A DNA stretch of 64,000 nt from Deltaproteobacteria bacterium (GCA_021780495.1 JAJXYO010000060.1:62001-126000); one strand, 5' to 3'; numbered from the stretch's first letter, positions 38,796 to 48,022 are shown. The notes: generated by a model not told the origin, from the letters alone. Numbers and translations are program-made.

Positions 38796-40109
38796 ATGTC
38801 CCCTCTCGTTATCGAAGCATGTAATTATGACAAGGAGTACCAGCAGAAGCTCCGAACCCCTGAAGAGGCTGCTGCAATGGTCGAGTCCGGGAATCACCTC
38901 TGTTTCCCCATCTGCGCCGGGGAGCCGACGCTCTTTGTCAAGGCTCTCGCGGCCCGAAAACACGAGCTGGAGGGGGTGGTCGTCAACCAGCAACACCACC
39001 TCTGTCCTGATTATCTTACCGAAGAATCGACGCCTCATATAAAGGTTAATTCCTGGTTCACAAGCCACGTATCCCGCAAGGCGGTACAAAACGGCTGGGC
39101 AGATTTTGTCCCTAATTATTTTCACGAAGTGCCACAACTTCTGCGTGAGTATTGGCCAATTGACGTGGCCGGGACGGTGGTCTCCTCGATGGACCAGCAC
39201 GGCTATTTCACATGCAGCCTATCAGTAGCCTACACCATGGAGGCGGTCAGGAAGGCGAAGCGGGTGGTGGTGCAAGTGAATTCCAATGCTCCCCGCACCA
39301 ATGGCAACTGTCATATCCACGTATCCGAGGTCGATTGCATCATAGAGTGCAACGACCCGATCGTGGAACTGAAGATCCCGCCCGTCAGCCCGGTGGAAGA
39401 GTCGATTGGCGGCTATATCGCCGATTTGATAGAGAACGGTTCCACTCTGCAACTAGGGATTGGCGGCATCCCCAATGCTGTATGCAAGGCCCTGTTGAAC
39501 AAAAAAGACCTTGGAATCCATACGGAGATGCTCACTGACGGGATGGTGGACCTCATGCTTTCCGGCGCGGTGAATAACTCTAAAAAGATCATTCTTCCAG
39601 GCAAGACGCTTGCCACCTTCGCCCTCGGGACGAAACGCCTCTACGAGTTCATGCATGAGAACCCGACGATAGAAATGCACCCGGTGAACTTCACCAACGA
39701 CCCCTCTGTCATCGGGAAAAACGACAATGTGGTCGCCATCAACGCAACCATTGAGGTAGACCTCCTCGGCCAGTGCGCTTCTGAATCCCTTGGGCACATC
39801 CAATGGAGTGGTACGGGCGGACAGGCGGACTTCGTACGGGGTGCGAACATATCGCGCGGTGGCAAAAGCTTTATCACAACAGCGTCCACCGCCAAGAATG
39901 GCACGATCTCCAGTATCGTGCCGACCCTCACGGCGGGAGCTTCAGTAACTACTAACAAGAACGATGTTGATCATGTAGTGACCGAGTTCGGCGTGGCGAA
40001 GCTCAGGGGGCAGACGGCACGGCAACGGGCACTGAATCTTATTAATATAGCCCATCCCGATTTCCGGGAGGAATTATTGGCGGATGCCCGGCGGATGAAC
40101 CGGATTTAG
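38796..40109 (+). CDS. Acetyl-CoA hydrolase/transferase family protein (CoA-transferase, Cat2/AbfT-like)
   Basis: This 437-residue protein belongs to the family of 4-hydroxybutyrate and acetate CoA-transferases. It has SRKAVQNGWADFVPNYFHEVP, the glycine-rich IGGIPNAV, HTEMLTDGMVDLM (with the Glu that forms the covalent CoA thioester in relatives), GTGGQADFVRGA and SKGG-like RGGKSFI. It would transfer CoA between acetyl- or succinyl-CoA and an acid such as isovalerate or butyrate, activating substrates for the operon. The ATG at 38796 follows AAGGAG at nine bases. It starts 131 bp after liuE, so it may be transcribed with it. Confidence 0.85.
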   Translation: MSPLVIEACNYDKEYQQKLRTPEEAAAMVESGNHLCFPICAGEPTLFVKALAARKHELEGVVVNQQHHLCPDYLTEESTPHIKVNSWFTSHVSRKAVQNGWADFVPNYFHEVPQLLREYWPIDVAGTVVSSMDQHGYFTCSLSVAYTMEAVRKAKRVVVQVNSNAPRTNGNCHIHVSEVDCIIECNDPIVELKIPPVSPVEESIGGYIADLIENGSTLQLGIGGIPNAVCKALLNKKDLGIHTEMLTDGMVDLMLSGAVNNSKKIILPGKTLATFALGTKRLYEFMHENPTIEMHPVNFTNDPSVIGKNDNVVAINATIEVDLLGQCASESLGHIQWSGTGGQADFVRGANISRGGKSFITTASTAKNGTISSIVPTLTAGASVTTNKNDVDHVVTEFGVAKLRGQTARQRALNLINIAHPDFREELLADARRMNRI

Positions 40110-40284
40110 CTGAACAGCAGGGCCCGGGGCCTGCCGCGTATGCCGGCGCCGGAGAATATTCCTTCTCTGGCGCACGCTGACATCTTCACGGGCAAAATGA
40201 ACGAGCCGGCATTAAGACCGCGAACTTGTGCCAACGCACTCCGTGGGAACAGGAATGATCCAACAAACTAAAACGGGAGCAACC

Positions 40285-40830
40285 ATGTCAAATGCAGAGC
40301 GTGCGGGAGATGAAGGAATACGTTTGTTGCATGATTTACGTAAGGACGAGCTGATTAGAATCATTGTCGATGATGCTAAAAACTGGCTGGCTCATGATGG
40401 CGTCTGGTTTCAATCGCTGGAGAAAAAGCATGGCATGGATGTGGCGGTTGATATCGATACCGATGCGTGGCGTATGTTTACGGTTATCGAAGCCAATCGG
40501 ATTATGGAACGCTTGGGGATGAAGCCGGGTGGCGGAATTCCGGCGCTTGTGGAATGCCTCAAGCATCGATTCTATGCCCGCTTGAATCTGCAGGAGAGTG
40601 TCGAAGCCACCGAAAATCGGGTGGTATTCCGCATGATTGACTGCCGCGTGCAATCGGCTCGCAAACGCAAGGGCATGGCTGACCATCCCTGCAAATCAGT
40701 TGGAATTGTCGAGTATTCCGAATTTGCCAAAGCCATTGATCCCCGCATCCAAACCCGCTGCATTGCGTGTCCACCCGACCCGCACCCCGAAGATTTCTGG
40801 TGTGCCTGGGAATTTACCCTGCATTCATAG
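40285..40830 (+). CDS. Conserved protein with C-terminal cysteine cluster (DUF6125-like)
   Basis: I recognise this only as a conserved family of anaerobes resembling DUF6125. The 181-residue protein has a helical N-terminal part and a C-terminal half with Cys in MIDCRVQSARKR, HPCKSVG, RCIACPPDPHPE and FWCAWEF, five to six cysteines that could hold metal or an Fe-S cluster; the HPCK...RC..CPPD layout recalls V4R-type small-ligand domains. The ATG at 40285 is preceded by GGGAG. It lies inside the CoA-transferase run, 31 bp before the next gene, and is probably co-transcribed. A role as a ligand sensor or accessory factor for acyl-CoA metabolism is a guess. Confidence 0.6.
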   Translation: MSNAERAGDEGIRLLHDLRKDELIRIIVDDAKNWLAHDGVWFQSLEKKHGMDVAVDIDTDAWRMFTVIEANRIMERLGMKPGGGIPALVECLKHRFYARLNLQESVEATENRVVFRMIDCRVQSARKRKGMADHPCKSVGIVEYSEFAKAIDPRIQTRCIACPPDPHPEDFWCAWEFTLHS

Positions 40831-40860
40831 CCATGCCGCGAGAGAAAGAGAGGACATGTC

Positions 40861-41550
40861 ATGAAGGTTAAAGAGTCGATAGAGGCGGCCCTGGATGGTG
40901 TTCTGGATGGGGCGACGATCATGGTCGGAGGATTCGGACTCGTGGGGATTCCGGAAAAACTTATACTCGGGCTGCGGAAAAAAGAGGTCAGACATTTGAC
41001 CATCATCTCCAATAACTGTGGGGTGGACGACTTTGGCCTTGGGATTCTTCTGCAAAATCGGCAAATCAAGAAAATGATCTCCTCCTACGTGGGAGAGAAT
41101 AAAGAGTTCGAACGCCAGTTTCTTACGGGTGAACTGGAGGTTGAGCTCGTTCCCCAGGGGACACTGGCAGAGCGGATCAGGGCAGGTGGGGCAGGAATTC
41201 CGGCTTTTTATTCACCGGCCGGCGTCGGCACCGCCCTTGAGGAAGGGCGCGAGGTGCGGAGCTTCAATAGCAAAGAGTACCTCCTGGAAACGGGCCTTGT
41301 CGCTGACTTTGCACTGGTGAAGGCGTGGAAGGCTGATACCATGGGAAATCTTGTCTACAAAAAAACCTCCCGCAACTTTAACCCCATGATGGCGGCCGCC
41401 GGAAAGATAACCATTGCCGAAGTAGAGGAACTCGTAGAACCGGGGGGACTCGATCCTGATTCTATTCATACCCCGGGCATTTACGTACAGAGCATCATTC
41501 GTTGCGACAACTACGAGAAGCGGATCGAACGTCGAACTGTCCGAGCTTGA
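40861..41550 (+). CDS. scoA: 3-Oxoacid CoA-transferase subunit A
   Basis: This is the 229-residue alpha subunit of a two-subunit acetoacetate:succinyl-CoA (or acetyl-CoA) transferase. It has the CoA-binding [13 protein letters not shown] loop near residue 22, [15 protein letters not shown], and the [20 protein letters not shown] block conserved in ScoA/AtoD. With the beta subunit 17 bp downstream it would turn the acetoacetate from liuE into acetoacetyl-CoA. The donor cannot be decided from the sequence, so the symbol could equally be atoD. Confidence 0.9.
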   Translation: MKVKESIEAALDGVLDGATIMVGGFGLVGIPEKLILGLRKKEVRHLTIISNNCGVDDFGLGILLQNRQIKKMISSYVGENKEFERQFLTGELEVELVPQGTLAERIRAGGAGIPAFYSPAGVGTALEEGREVRSFNSKEYLLETGLVADFALVKAWKADTMGNLVYKKTSRNFNPMMAAAGKITIAEVEELVEPGGLDPDSIHTPGIYVQSIIRCDNYEKRIERRTVRA

Positions 41551-41567
41551 TGAGAGGAGATTATGCG

Positions 41568-42224
41568 ATGGCATTGACAAGAGAGCAACTCGCTCAGCGG
41601 GCGGCACAGGAAGTAGAAAATGGATTCTATGTCAACCTGGGGATCGGTATACCGACACTCGTGGCAAATTATATCTCTCCCGGCAGGCACGTGGTTCTTC
41701 AGTCTGAGAATGGGCTTCTTGGGATCGGGTCCTACCCTCGTGAGGAAGAGATCGACCCGGAACTGATCAACGCCGGCAAGGAAACCATCACTGTGATTCA
41801 AGGTTCATGTACCTTTAGCAGTGCTGAATCGTTTGCCATGATTCGCGGTGGTCACATCGACCTCGCAATATTGGGAGGCATGGAGGTGTCCGAGGAAGGG
41901 GATCTGGCAAACTGGTTGATACCAGGCAAAATCGTGAAGGGAATGGGCGGCGCTATGGATCTTGTGCACGGCGCAAAAAGAGTGGTGGTGGTCATGGATC
42001 ACTGCAGCAAAACCGGTCAGTCCAAAATTTTGAAGAAGTGCACCCTCCCCCTGACCGGCAAAAGAGTGGTTCACCGCGTTATCACCGATCTGGCAGTCAT
42101 GGATGTCACCGCTGACGGTCTACTTCTCAGAGAGCTTGCTCCGGGCGTAACCCTCGCGGACGTATTGCGGGTGACAGAGGCTGAGCTGGCAGCAGCCCCG
42201 GATGTGAGGCCCATAGCGCTGTAG
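41568..42224 (+). CDS. scoB: 3-Oxoacid CoA-transferase subunit B
   Basis: This beta subunit (218 residues) has the catalytic Glu in [11 protein letters not shown], the family's SENG motif, plus [14 protein letters not shown] near the start and [14 protein letters not shown]. The frame is open from 41502 but the ATG at 41568, with GAGAGGAG upstream, gives the family start. It is the partner of the preceding gene, and the two have no other gene between them. The alternate name atoA would apply if acetyl-CoA is the donor. Confidence 0.9.
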   Translation: MALTREQLAQRAAQEVENGFYVNLGIGIPTLVANYISPGRHVVLQSENGLLGIGSYPREEEIDPELINAGKETITVIQGSCTFSSAESFAMIRGGHIDLAILGGMEVSEEGDLANWLIPGKIVKGMGGAMDLVHGAKRVVVVMDHCSKTGQSKILKKCTLPLTGKRVVHRVITDLAVMDVTADGLLLRELAPGVTLADVLRVTEAELAAAPDVRPIAL

Positions 42225-42489
42225 GTACGATTGTTTTCTGCTCCGATGCGGCATTGGAGCCTCTTTTCAGAAAACGGCTGGAAGATGTGCGTGCCATTGC
42301 AACGCCGGACCAGTACCAGAGGCTTTTACCGCTCAGAGTTCAGCCTGCTGGCAGGAATGGGGACAACGGCAAGACGTGCCGATAGAAACTGTCCGGGATT
42401 GATGAATTGACGCCGCCCATGAATCGCCCTTTGCCAGGGCGGAGGTTGGAGCGGCTTGATGCGAAGTATTCCGTCACAAGGAGGTGCAC

Positions 42490-43647
42490 ATGTTTCTCGA
42501 TCTTACCGAAGAGCAGAAGCTGATCCAGGATACTGCCCGGGATTTTGCCAAGGCGGAACTGGAACCGGTGGCAGCGGCGCTGGACCGGAGTGATGACCGT
42601 TCGCCGATGCTGGTAAATCTCAAGAAGCTGGCCGAACTCGGTTTCATGGGATTGAACATCAAGGAGCAGTACGGCGGAGCGGAAGCAGGAGTCGTCGCCT
42701 TCAGCGTGGCAATCACTGAAATTGCCCGCGCCTGCGCCTCAACCGCGGTGACGCTTTCGGTCAACAACATGGCGGCAGAGGTGATCCAGGCGGTCGGCTC
42801 GGAGGAGCAGCGCGCGGCGTACATCCCGAAAATCTGCTCCGGAGAATATCCGGCGGCCGGATTTTGCCTGACGGAAACCTGCGCCGGATCGGATCCGGCC
42901 GGGATGTGTACCCAGGCCGTGGATGACGGTGACAGTTGGGTGTTGAACGGCTCTAAAATCTTCATCACCAGTGCGCCTTATGCCGGGGTTTTTGTGGCCT
43001 GGGCGGTGACCGACAGGGACGCGCCGAAGGGGAAGGGGATCAGCTGTTTCCTGGTGGAGGGGGGAACCACGGGGCTCATCATCGGCAAGGAAGAGAAGAA
43101 GATGGGACAGCATGCTTCCGCCACCAACGAGGTGATCTTTGACGACTGCCGGATCCCCAAGTCTGCTCTGATGGGAAAGCTGAACGACGGCTTCCGCATC
43201 GCCGCCGGCGAGTTGGCCGGAGGCCGGATCGGTATCGGTTCGCTGGGGCTGGGGGTCGGACTGGCAGCCATGGATTATGCCACCAAATATGCCACCGAGC
43301 GGAGTCAGTTCGGACAGAAGATCAGTAACTTTCAGGCCATTCAGTGGATGGTCGCCGATGGCTATACCGAGCTGGAAGCGGCGCGGCTGCTGCTGATGAG
43401 CGCCGCCTGCCGCAAGGAATCGGGCAAGTCCTTTGCCAAAGAGGCCTCCATGGCCAAGATGTTTGCCACCGAAGCCGCCAACAAGGCCTGCTACAAGGCG
43501 CTCCAGATGCTGGGCGGGTATGGCTACACCCAGGATTTCCCGGTGGAGCGCTATGCCCGTGATGCCCGTATTACCGCCATCTACGAAGGAACCAACGAAA
43601 TTCAGCGTTTGATCATATCCAGGGAAATTCTGAAAAACATTCCTTAA
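42490..43647 (+). CDS. Short-chain acyl-CoA dehydrogenase
   Basis: This 385-residue flavoprotein oxidises a short acyl-CoA to the enoyl-CoA. It has CLTETCAGSDPAGM and FITSAPYAG (FAD/acyl site), RSQFGQKISNFQAIQWMVAD, LGGYGYTQDFPVERYARD and the catalytic base in IYEGTNEIQR, the position used by butyryl-CoA-type enzymes and unlike that of liuA. The ATG at 42490 is preceded by AAGGAGG at six bases. It follows 265 bp of non-coding DNA and may have its own promoter. Butyryl-CoA, isobutyryl-CoA or 2-methylbutyryl-CoA are all possible substrates; electrons go to ETF. Confidence 0.88.
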   Translation: MFLDLTEEQKLIQDTARDFAKAELEPVAAALDRSDDRSPMLVNLKKLAELGFMGLNIKEQYGGAEAGVVAFSVAITEIARACASTAVTLSVNNMAAEVIQAVGSEEQRAAYIPKICSGEYPAAGFCLTETCAGSDPAGMCTQAVDDGDSWVLNGSKIFITSAPYAGVFVAWAVTDRDAPKGKGISCFLVEGGTTGLIIGKEEKKMGQHASATNEVIFDDCRIPKSALMGKLNDGFRIAAGELAGGRIGIGSLGLGVGLAAMDYATKYATERSQFGQKISNFQAIQWMVADGYTELEAARLLLMSAACRKESGKSFAKEASMAKMFATEAANKACYKALQMLGGYGYTQDFPVERYARDARITAIYEGTNEIQRLIISREILKNIP

Positions 43648-43726
43648 CCACCCCCCAGCCCCCTCCTTAGAGGAAGGAGGGGGAGTTAAAAGCTCCCCTC
43701 CTGTTTCAGGAGGGGTTGGGGGTGGT
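43648..43726. repeat. GC-rich double-hairpin repeat
   Basis: Outer arms (ACCACCCC...CAGCCCC and GGGGTTGGGGGTGGT) enclose two internal hairpins with arms CCCCCTCCTT/GGAAGGAGGGGG and CCCCTCCTG/CAGGAGGGG, so the 79-bp unit can fold as a three-way junction. It begins at the stop codon of the acyl-CoA dehydrogenase gene. Elements of this CCCCAGCCCC style are dispersed in many genomes; only one clear copy is in this window. Confidence 0.7.
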
Positions 43727-43763
43727 AAGGTTTTTAGATCAAAACTTTGCCAAGGAGGCCGGC

Positions 43764-44729
43764 ATGAGCACCAGCAAGCGTATTACCCTGCAGCAAGCCG
43801 CCGAAATCATCAAGGACGGCGCAAGTCTCACCTTTTCCGGATTCACCATCTGGCGCCGGCCGATGGCAATCGTCTTCGAGCTGATCCGCCAGCACCGCAA
43901 GAATCTGCACCTGATTGAGGTGAACGGCGGTTCCCATACCGAATTCCTGGTCGGAGCCGGGTGCGTCGATATCTGGGAATCATGCTGGGTCGGCCACGAA
44001 CTGTACGGCAAGTACGGGGCCAACCTGTCCCGCAAGGTTGCTGAAAAGAAGATTATTGTCGAGGATTACAGCCATGCCGAGATGATGTTCCGCTTTGCCG
44101 CCGGGGCCAACGGGTCACCCTACGCGGTCACCCAGACCTCGCTCGGCACCGATCTTCACAATCCCGAATACGACATGCTCGGCCGGGCTGGGCTCAGGGA
44201 CGGCAAACGCATTGCCAAGCACAAATACCAGTTTACCGAAGACCCGTTTTACGGCGCCGGTTCCCAGGTGCTGATTCCGGCGGCCAAGGTCGATATTGCG
44301 GTCCTGTGTGTGCAGCAGGTGGGCGAAGAAGGGACGGTGCGGGTGAACGGCCAGTATTATTCCGACCCCGAAGTAGCCCGGGCCGCTGACCTTACGATTG
44401 TCATGGCCGAGGAGATCGTGCCGGAGGAGTATCTGCGGCGGAGTGCCGACCGGAACACCATTGCCAGTTTCGAAGTCGATCATATCCTGGAATGTCCCTT
44501 CGGTGCGCATCCGACCGGTATGTTCGGCCGCTACGACGTGGATGGCTATTTCTTGAAGGATTTTTACGGCATGACCCGTACCCAGGAAGGGTTCGACGAT
44601 TTTGCCAGGGAGTGGATTCATGGGCAGGATCATGTCAGCTACATGGAAAAGCTGGGATGGTCGCGCATGCAGAAACTCAAGGCCAATACGGCGCTCAATT
44701 ACAGTGTTCGTGAGAAGGGGGGCAAGTAA
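43764..44729 (+). CDS. CoA-transferase subunit A (glutaconate CoA-transferase-like)
   Basis: This 321-residue protein resembles GctA-type alpha subunits of family I CoA-transferases. It has DGASLTFSGFTIWRRPMAIV near residue 18 as the CoA-site loop, LIEVNGGSHTEFLVGAG, and FTEDPFYGAGSQVLIPAAKVDIA. The ATG at 43764 follows AAGGAGG. It is immediately followed, two bases after its stop, by the beta subunit gene. The substrate is unclear; the location beside an acyl-CoA dehydrogenase suggests activation of a short-chain or branched acid. Confidence 0.82.
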   Translation: MSTSKRITLQQAAEIIKDGASLTFSGFTIWRRPMAIVFELIRQHRKNLHLIEVNGGSHTEFLVGAGCVDIWESCWVGHELYGKYGANLSRKVAEKKIIVEDYSHAEMMFRFAAGANGSPYAVTQTSLGTDLHNPEYDMLGRAGLRDGKRIAKHKYQFTEDPFYGAGSQVLIPAAKVDIAVLCVQQVGEEGTVRVNGQYYSDPEVARAADLTIVMAEEIVPEEYLRRSADRNTIASFEVDHILECPFGAHPTGMFGRYDVDGYFLKDFYGMTRTQEGFDDFAREWIHGQDHVSYMEKLGWSRMQKLKANTALNYSVREKGGK

Positions 44730-44731
44730 CC

Positions 44732-45553
44732 ATGGCTACCGAATATGCCACTCCTGAAGAATACGGCCTGGCCGATCTGATGTGCTGTGCCGCTTCGCGC
44801 GAAGTGCAGGATAATGAGGTGGTTTTTGCCGGTACCGGTCTGCCGATGGTGGCGATCATGCTGGCTCAGAAAACCCATGCCCCCAAGCTGAAGCTGATCT
44901 TTGAGGCCGGTACCCTGGATGGCCGCCCCCCCGAGATCCCGACCTCTGTCGGCGATGCCCGCTGCGAGATAGGCGCCTCCCGTTCGTCCGGACTGTACGA
45001 CGCCTTCAGCATTGCCCAGCGCGGCTATGTCGATCTCGGCTTTCTGGGTGGCGCCGAGGTGGATGAATACGGCAACGTCAACACCACCTGCATCGGTGAC
45101 TATCTGAGCCCGGAGCTGCGTCTGACCGGCAGCGGCGGCAATCCGGATATCAACTCATTCGCCAAGCGTACCGTTTTCATCATGGTTCACGAAAAGCGGC
45201 GCTTTACCCCCAACGTCAGCTATATCACCAGCCCCGGCTGGCGGGTAAAAAAATGGCCGGGTGGAGAATTCGTGCATCGCCGTGAATTGTACGGAGCAGC
45301 CTATCGCGGCGGTCCGTCGGCGGTTATCAGCACAGCGGGAGTATTCCGCTTTGATGAGCAGAGCGGCAAGATTTATCTGGATACCTGCCATCCGGGTAAA
45401 ACTCCTGCTGAAATCAAGGAAATGTGTTTCTTCGACCTTGACATATCCCGCGTTAACGGCGAAACGCTGCCCCCGTCCCGTGAAGAGTTGCGTATTATTC
45501 ACGAGGTGCTCGATCCGGAGCAGATTTTTATTCCTCATCCTGTAAATCGGTGA
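44732..45553 (+). CDS. CoA-transferase subunit B (glutaconate CoA-transferase-like)
   Basis: This 273-residue beta subunit pairs with the preceding gene. It has VVFAGTGLPMVAIMLAQ near residue 30 and LIFEAGTLDGRPP, with the Glu that forms the CoA ester in this family, then RGYVDLGFLGGAEVDEYGNVN and SYITSPGW. It is the last gene of the block; a hairpin terminator lies 46 bp on. This is the third CoA-transferase in the locus after the Cat2-like enzyme and the ScoAB pair. Confidence 0.82.
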   Translation: MATEYATPEEYGLADLMCCAASREVQDNEVVFAGTGLPMVAIMLAQKTHAPKLKLIFEAGTLDGRPPEIPTSVGDARCEIGASRSSGLYDAFSIAQRGYVDLGFLGGAEVDEYGNVNTTCIGDYLSPELRLTGSGGNPDINSFAKRTVFIMVHEKRRFTPNVSYITSPGWRVKKWPGGEFVHRRELYGAAYRGGPSAVISTAGVFRFDEQSGKIYLDTCHPGKTPAEIKEMCFFDLDISRVNGETLPPSREELRIIHEVLDPEQIFIPHPVNR

Positions 45554-45598
45554 CGGCTTATTTCCTCCAAGTTGCCTGTTTAAAAGAACAAAAGAAAA

Positions 45599-45633
45599 GG
45601 GGGTACGGCATAAGCCGTAACCCCTTTGTTCTA
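45599..45633 (+). terminator. Terminator after the CoA-transferase block; resembles the tRNA-Arg terminator
   Basis: GGGGGTACGGC, an ATAA loop and GCCGTAACCCC form an 11-bp stem with one mismatch, followed by TTTGTTCT. The 3' arm and the TATTGGTGCG that follows resemble the att/tRNA-terminator segments at 47958 and 53166, so it may be a decayed copy of that junction. Confidence 0.6.
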
Positions 45634-46402
45634 TTGGTGCGTCAGCACACATGAATATGATAACTGGGATGTAACGTTTGATCTGTTAAAAAAATCAATA
45701 AGTTGGCTCGACAACTCATACAGAATGGAAATACGTGAATCAGGTTCGAATCTGCATTGGCTTTCAAGCGTGACGCTCAGCAAAACTTTTTCGCATATTA
45801 TTTTGAGTTCCAGTTGATCCCTCTCAAGAGAAACCACCCTCGGACAGAATATGTCTTCTGCAGGGTATAACGATGAGGCGGGCAAGGGAAGACCTTAGAG
45901 TTGTCAACCAACTACTCCCTGCCATACAGACACGCCGAAAAAGTGTAAGGCCTGTAAAGCAAGATGCCATATGAATAGAGGCGTGAAAAGGGTGCGGGCT
46001 GCTTTTACTAAAGTAGCCTGCTCCCTTTCGTCCTCGGGTCAGCAAAAACCCGGCTTCAGTCACCAAACAACTTCCCTTCTCCAGCCCAGTCAGATGGCGC
46101 CACGTCTTCGAAGATGACGTAGCTGTACTTAGGATCAGTGCCAGCATTGGACATCTCTTATTTTGTGTGGGTAAAATTTCATTGCATGCAAATTCCACCA
46201 TTCACCTAAAAGTGTCGGGGGTGCGTTGGGTTTTTGGTGAACGTTGCTGGTACAACTGGTTGTAACAGGGCCAAATTTTAAGAACTATGTCCGATTGACT
46301 CTCTAATTATATTTGGTAGTATTAATTACAGAAATATGAGGAACAGATTAATTGTTTCTGGGATCAGGGCACATGAAACAGGATGTGCAAAGGAGGAAGA
46401 GC
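45634..46402. other. Sparse intergenic region
   Basis: About 770 bp with only short open frames on both strands (the best are 84 codons at 45631-45885 minus and 125 codons at 45824-46201 minus); neither has a clear start signal or recognisable content. Between about 45970 and 46120 several short stems can be drawn (for example GGCT...AGCC and CGGGT...ACCCG), so a structured RNA is possible but not identified. Confidence 0.35.
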
Positions 46403-47722
46403 ATGAGACACCAATCTTGTCTGTCACTTCTGGTATGCCTGTTAGTAACACTGGTTACTGCATCCACACTCTGTGCTCAAGTCACTGGGTCTGTATATTT
46501 TCCCACAACCCCTGGAAGTACTTGGAATTATAATGCAGAAGAGTGGACGATGACTGGTGCTACACAGGCATTGATACCAGGAACAGAAACCGTTCAAGTT
46601 CTTAGTGATGGCAGCACTTTCAATTCGATTATCAGTTTGAGCAACAATAACAGCGTAACTTCCTATACCAGCTATGTGAATCAGGGGCAGGCCATTTTGG
46701 TAAGTGGGTCTCAGATAACTATTGTCACAAAAGATACTCCTATAATCCCAGGTTTATCATATTGGTCGGAAACCACTGGTATCAACACGTACTCCCCTGC
46801 TCAGCTGACTTTCCCGTCCAGTATTGTGACGGGTACTCATGAAACATCTGATAGCGCAGATACGCTCAACATAACCGGCACAACCCATTATATAGATCCA
46901 TATCCATTTGATTCTCCGATTCCGGCAACAAATAATACATCACAACAACATGTCGATATCCTTGTTGGTTTAGTCGAACCCATCACTGTCCCTGCCGGCA
47001 TATTTCAAGCGCTTAAATTGACAATGACCATCACTTCCACGGACAATTCTGGGACTTCGACAACAACGGTCGATGAGTGGTTTGCATCGGGCGTAGGCTT
47101 GGTGAAGATGATCGCTTATACGTACGACAGGGACCCTCCAAACCAAACGATAATGCAAACCAGGGAACTGGTCTCTTACAAAGTCAGTGTTTCAACTATG
47201 CAGCAACTTTCCGTTTCGATATCTGGGACCGGGACCGTCACCAGCAACCCGGACGGAATCAACTGTGCCAATGGTTCTCAAAACGGCTGCAGTGCCCCGT
47301 ATTCGAAGGACAGTACGGTAGTCTTGACTGCAACACCATCTTGGTATTCAACTGTCGGCTGGGGCAACTGCACGGTTGATGCTAACGACGTCAAAAAATG
47401 CAGTGCTCTCATGGATGCCGACAAAACCATTACAGCGGCGTTTTCCGTAATCCAGAAGCCTGTCCTGATCATGGGCGACCAGGGGTATGACACCCTGCTT
47501 GCCGCCAGCCAGGCTGTCGGCAATAATGGCACCATCATGGCCAGGGATACGTATGAATCTGCGCAATCGGAACCTCTTGTGTTTAGCAATGGTTTTAATG
47601 TGATTCTTAACGGTGGCATGAATTCAAACTGGTCAGCAACTGGAAGCTTCACTACCATGAAAGGGACTCTGAAGATTAAAAGCGGCAAGATTCTGGTAAA
47701 AAACGTGAAGATTCGTTTGTAG
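46403..47722 (+). CDS. Secreted protein with bacterial repeat (InlB B-like) domain
   Basis: This 439-residue protein starts MRHQSCLSLLVCLLVTLV with a signal peptide cleaved near residue 26. Residues about 30-275 are Thr/Ser-rich and beta-stranded, with no motif I know. Residues about 280-350 form a bacterial-repeat (divergent InlB B/Big-type) domain: ISGTGTVTSNPDGINC, NGCSAPYSKDSTVVLTATP, VGWGNCTVDANDVKKCSALM and DADKTITAAFSV, with paired cysteines. The last 80 residues are a small beta domain with TLLAASQAVGNNGTIMARD. The ATG at 46403 follows AGGAGG. It is likely outer-surface or periplasmic; its function is unknown. Confidence 0.7.
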   Translation: MRHQSCLSLLVCLLVTLVTASTLCAQVTGSVYFPTTPGSTWNYNAEEWTMTGATQALIPGTETVQVLSDGSTFNSIISLSNNNSVTSYTSYVNQGQAILVSGSQITIVTKDTPIIPGLSYWSETTGINTYSPAQLTFPSSIVTGTHETSDSADTLNITGTTHYIDPYPFDSPIPATNNTSQQHVDILVGLVEPITVPAGIFQALKLTMTITSTDNSGTSTTTVDEWFASGVGLVKMIAYTYDRDPPNQTIMQTRELVSYKVSVSTMQQLSVSISGTGTVTSNPDGINCANGSQNGCSAPYSKDSTVVLTATPSWYSTVGWGNCTVDANDVKKCSALMDADKTITAAFSVIQKPVLIMGDQGYDTLLAASQAVGNNGTIMARDTYESAQSEPLVFSNGFNVILNGGMNSNWSATGSFTTMKGTLKIKSGKILVKNVKIRL

Positions 47723-47935
47723 TTCCCTTTTGTTTCGTTTGGATGAAAAGGGATGAAAAGGATTTTTTGTGGACCGGATTTGGTTTTTGACCCTGATAGG
47801 CACCGCAACTGACCCACCTGCCCCTATAACGTACCGAAATTACGTTAAGCGGTGGGTCAATCAGGACGCCGATTATGGTTATGGGCATGAATTTAACTGG
47901 CTGGTAATGAAAAGACCGTCTATGGCCCGTGACGC
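47723..47935. other. Non-coding DNA before the element
   Basis: Contains a 10-bp tandem duplication (GGATGAAAAG, 47741-47760) just past the stop of the secreted-protein gene and a small stem (ACGTACCGAAATTACGT). Nothing else is recognisable. Confidence 0.35.
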
Positions 47936-47968
47936 AAAAAAGGGGTTACAGCGAAAACTGTAACCCCT
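47936..47968 (-). terminator. Original tRNA-Arg terminator, now cut off from the tRNA
   Basis: Read on the minus strand, AGGGGTTACAG and its perfect complement enclose a six-base loop, followed by TTTTTT. Before integration this lay just after the tRNA-Arg 3' end; the element now separates them. Its 5' arm (47958-47968) belongs to the 65-bp att repeat. Confidence 0.7.
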
Positions 47969-48022
47969 TGATTTTATGGTGCGCCTGGAGCGATTCGAAC
48001 GCCCGACCTACGGATTCGTAGT
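47958..48022 (-). repeat. attL: 65-bp direct repeat containing a tRNA-Arg 3' half
   Basis: This segment is identical over 65 bp to 53166-53230. It carries 46 bases of the tRNA-Arg 3' end (47977-48022), from the anticodon loop through CCA, plus one arm of the tRNA terminator, and diverges at 48023. It is the left attachment site of the element; the fragment cannot be a functional tRNA. Confidence 0.88.

Noticed and set aside
45960-46120. Riboswitch-like structure
   Set aside because: Several stems can be drawn, but no conserved core of a known class (c-di-GMP, cobalamin, glycine, TPP) could be matched.
45626-46201. Short frames on both strands in the gap after the CoA-transferase block
   Set aside because: No start signals or known families; the three frames overlap one another, so at most one could be real.
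47977-48022. A second tRNA-Arg gene
   Set aside because: Only the 3' 46 bases are present; the 5' half is replaced by element DNA, so it is an att copy.
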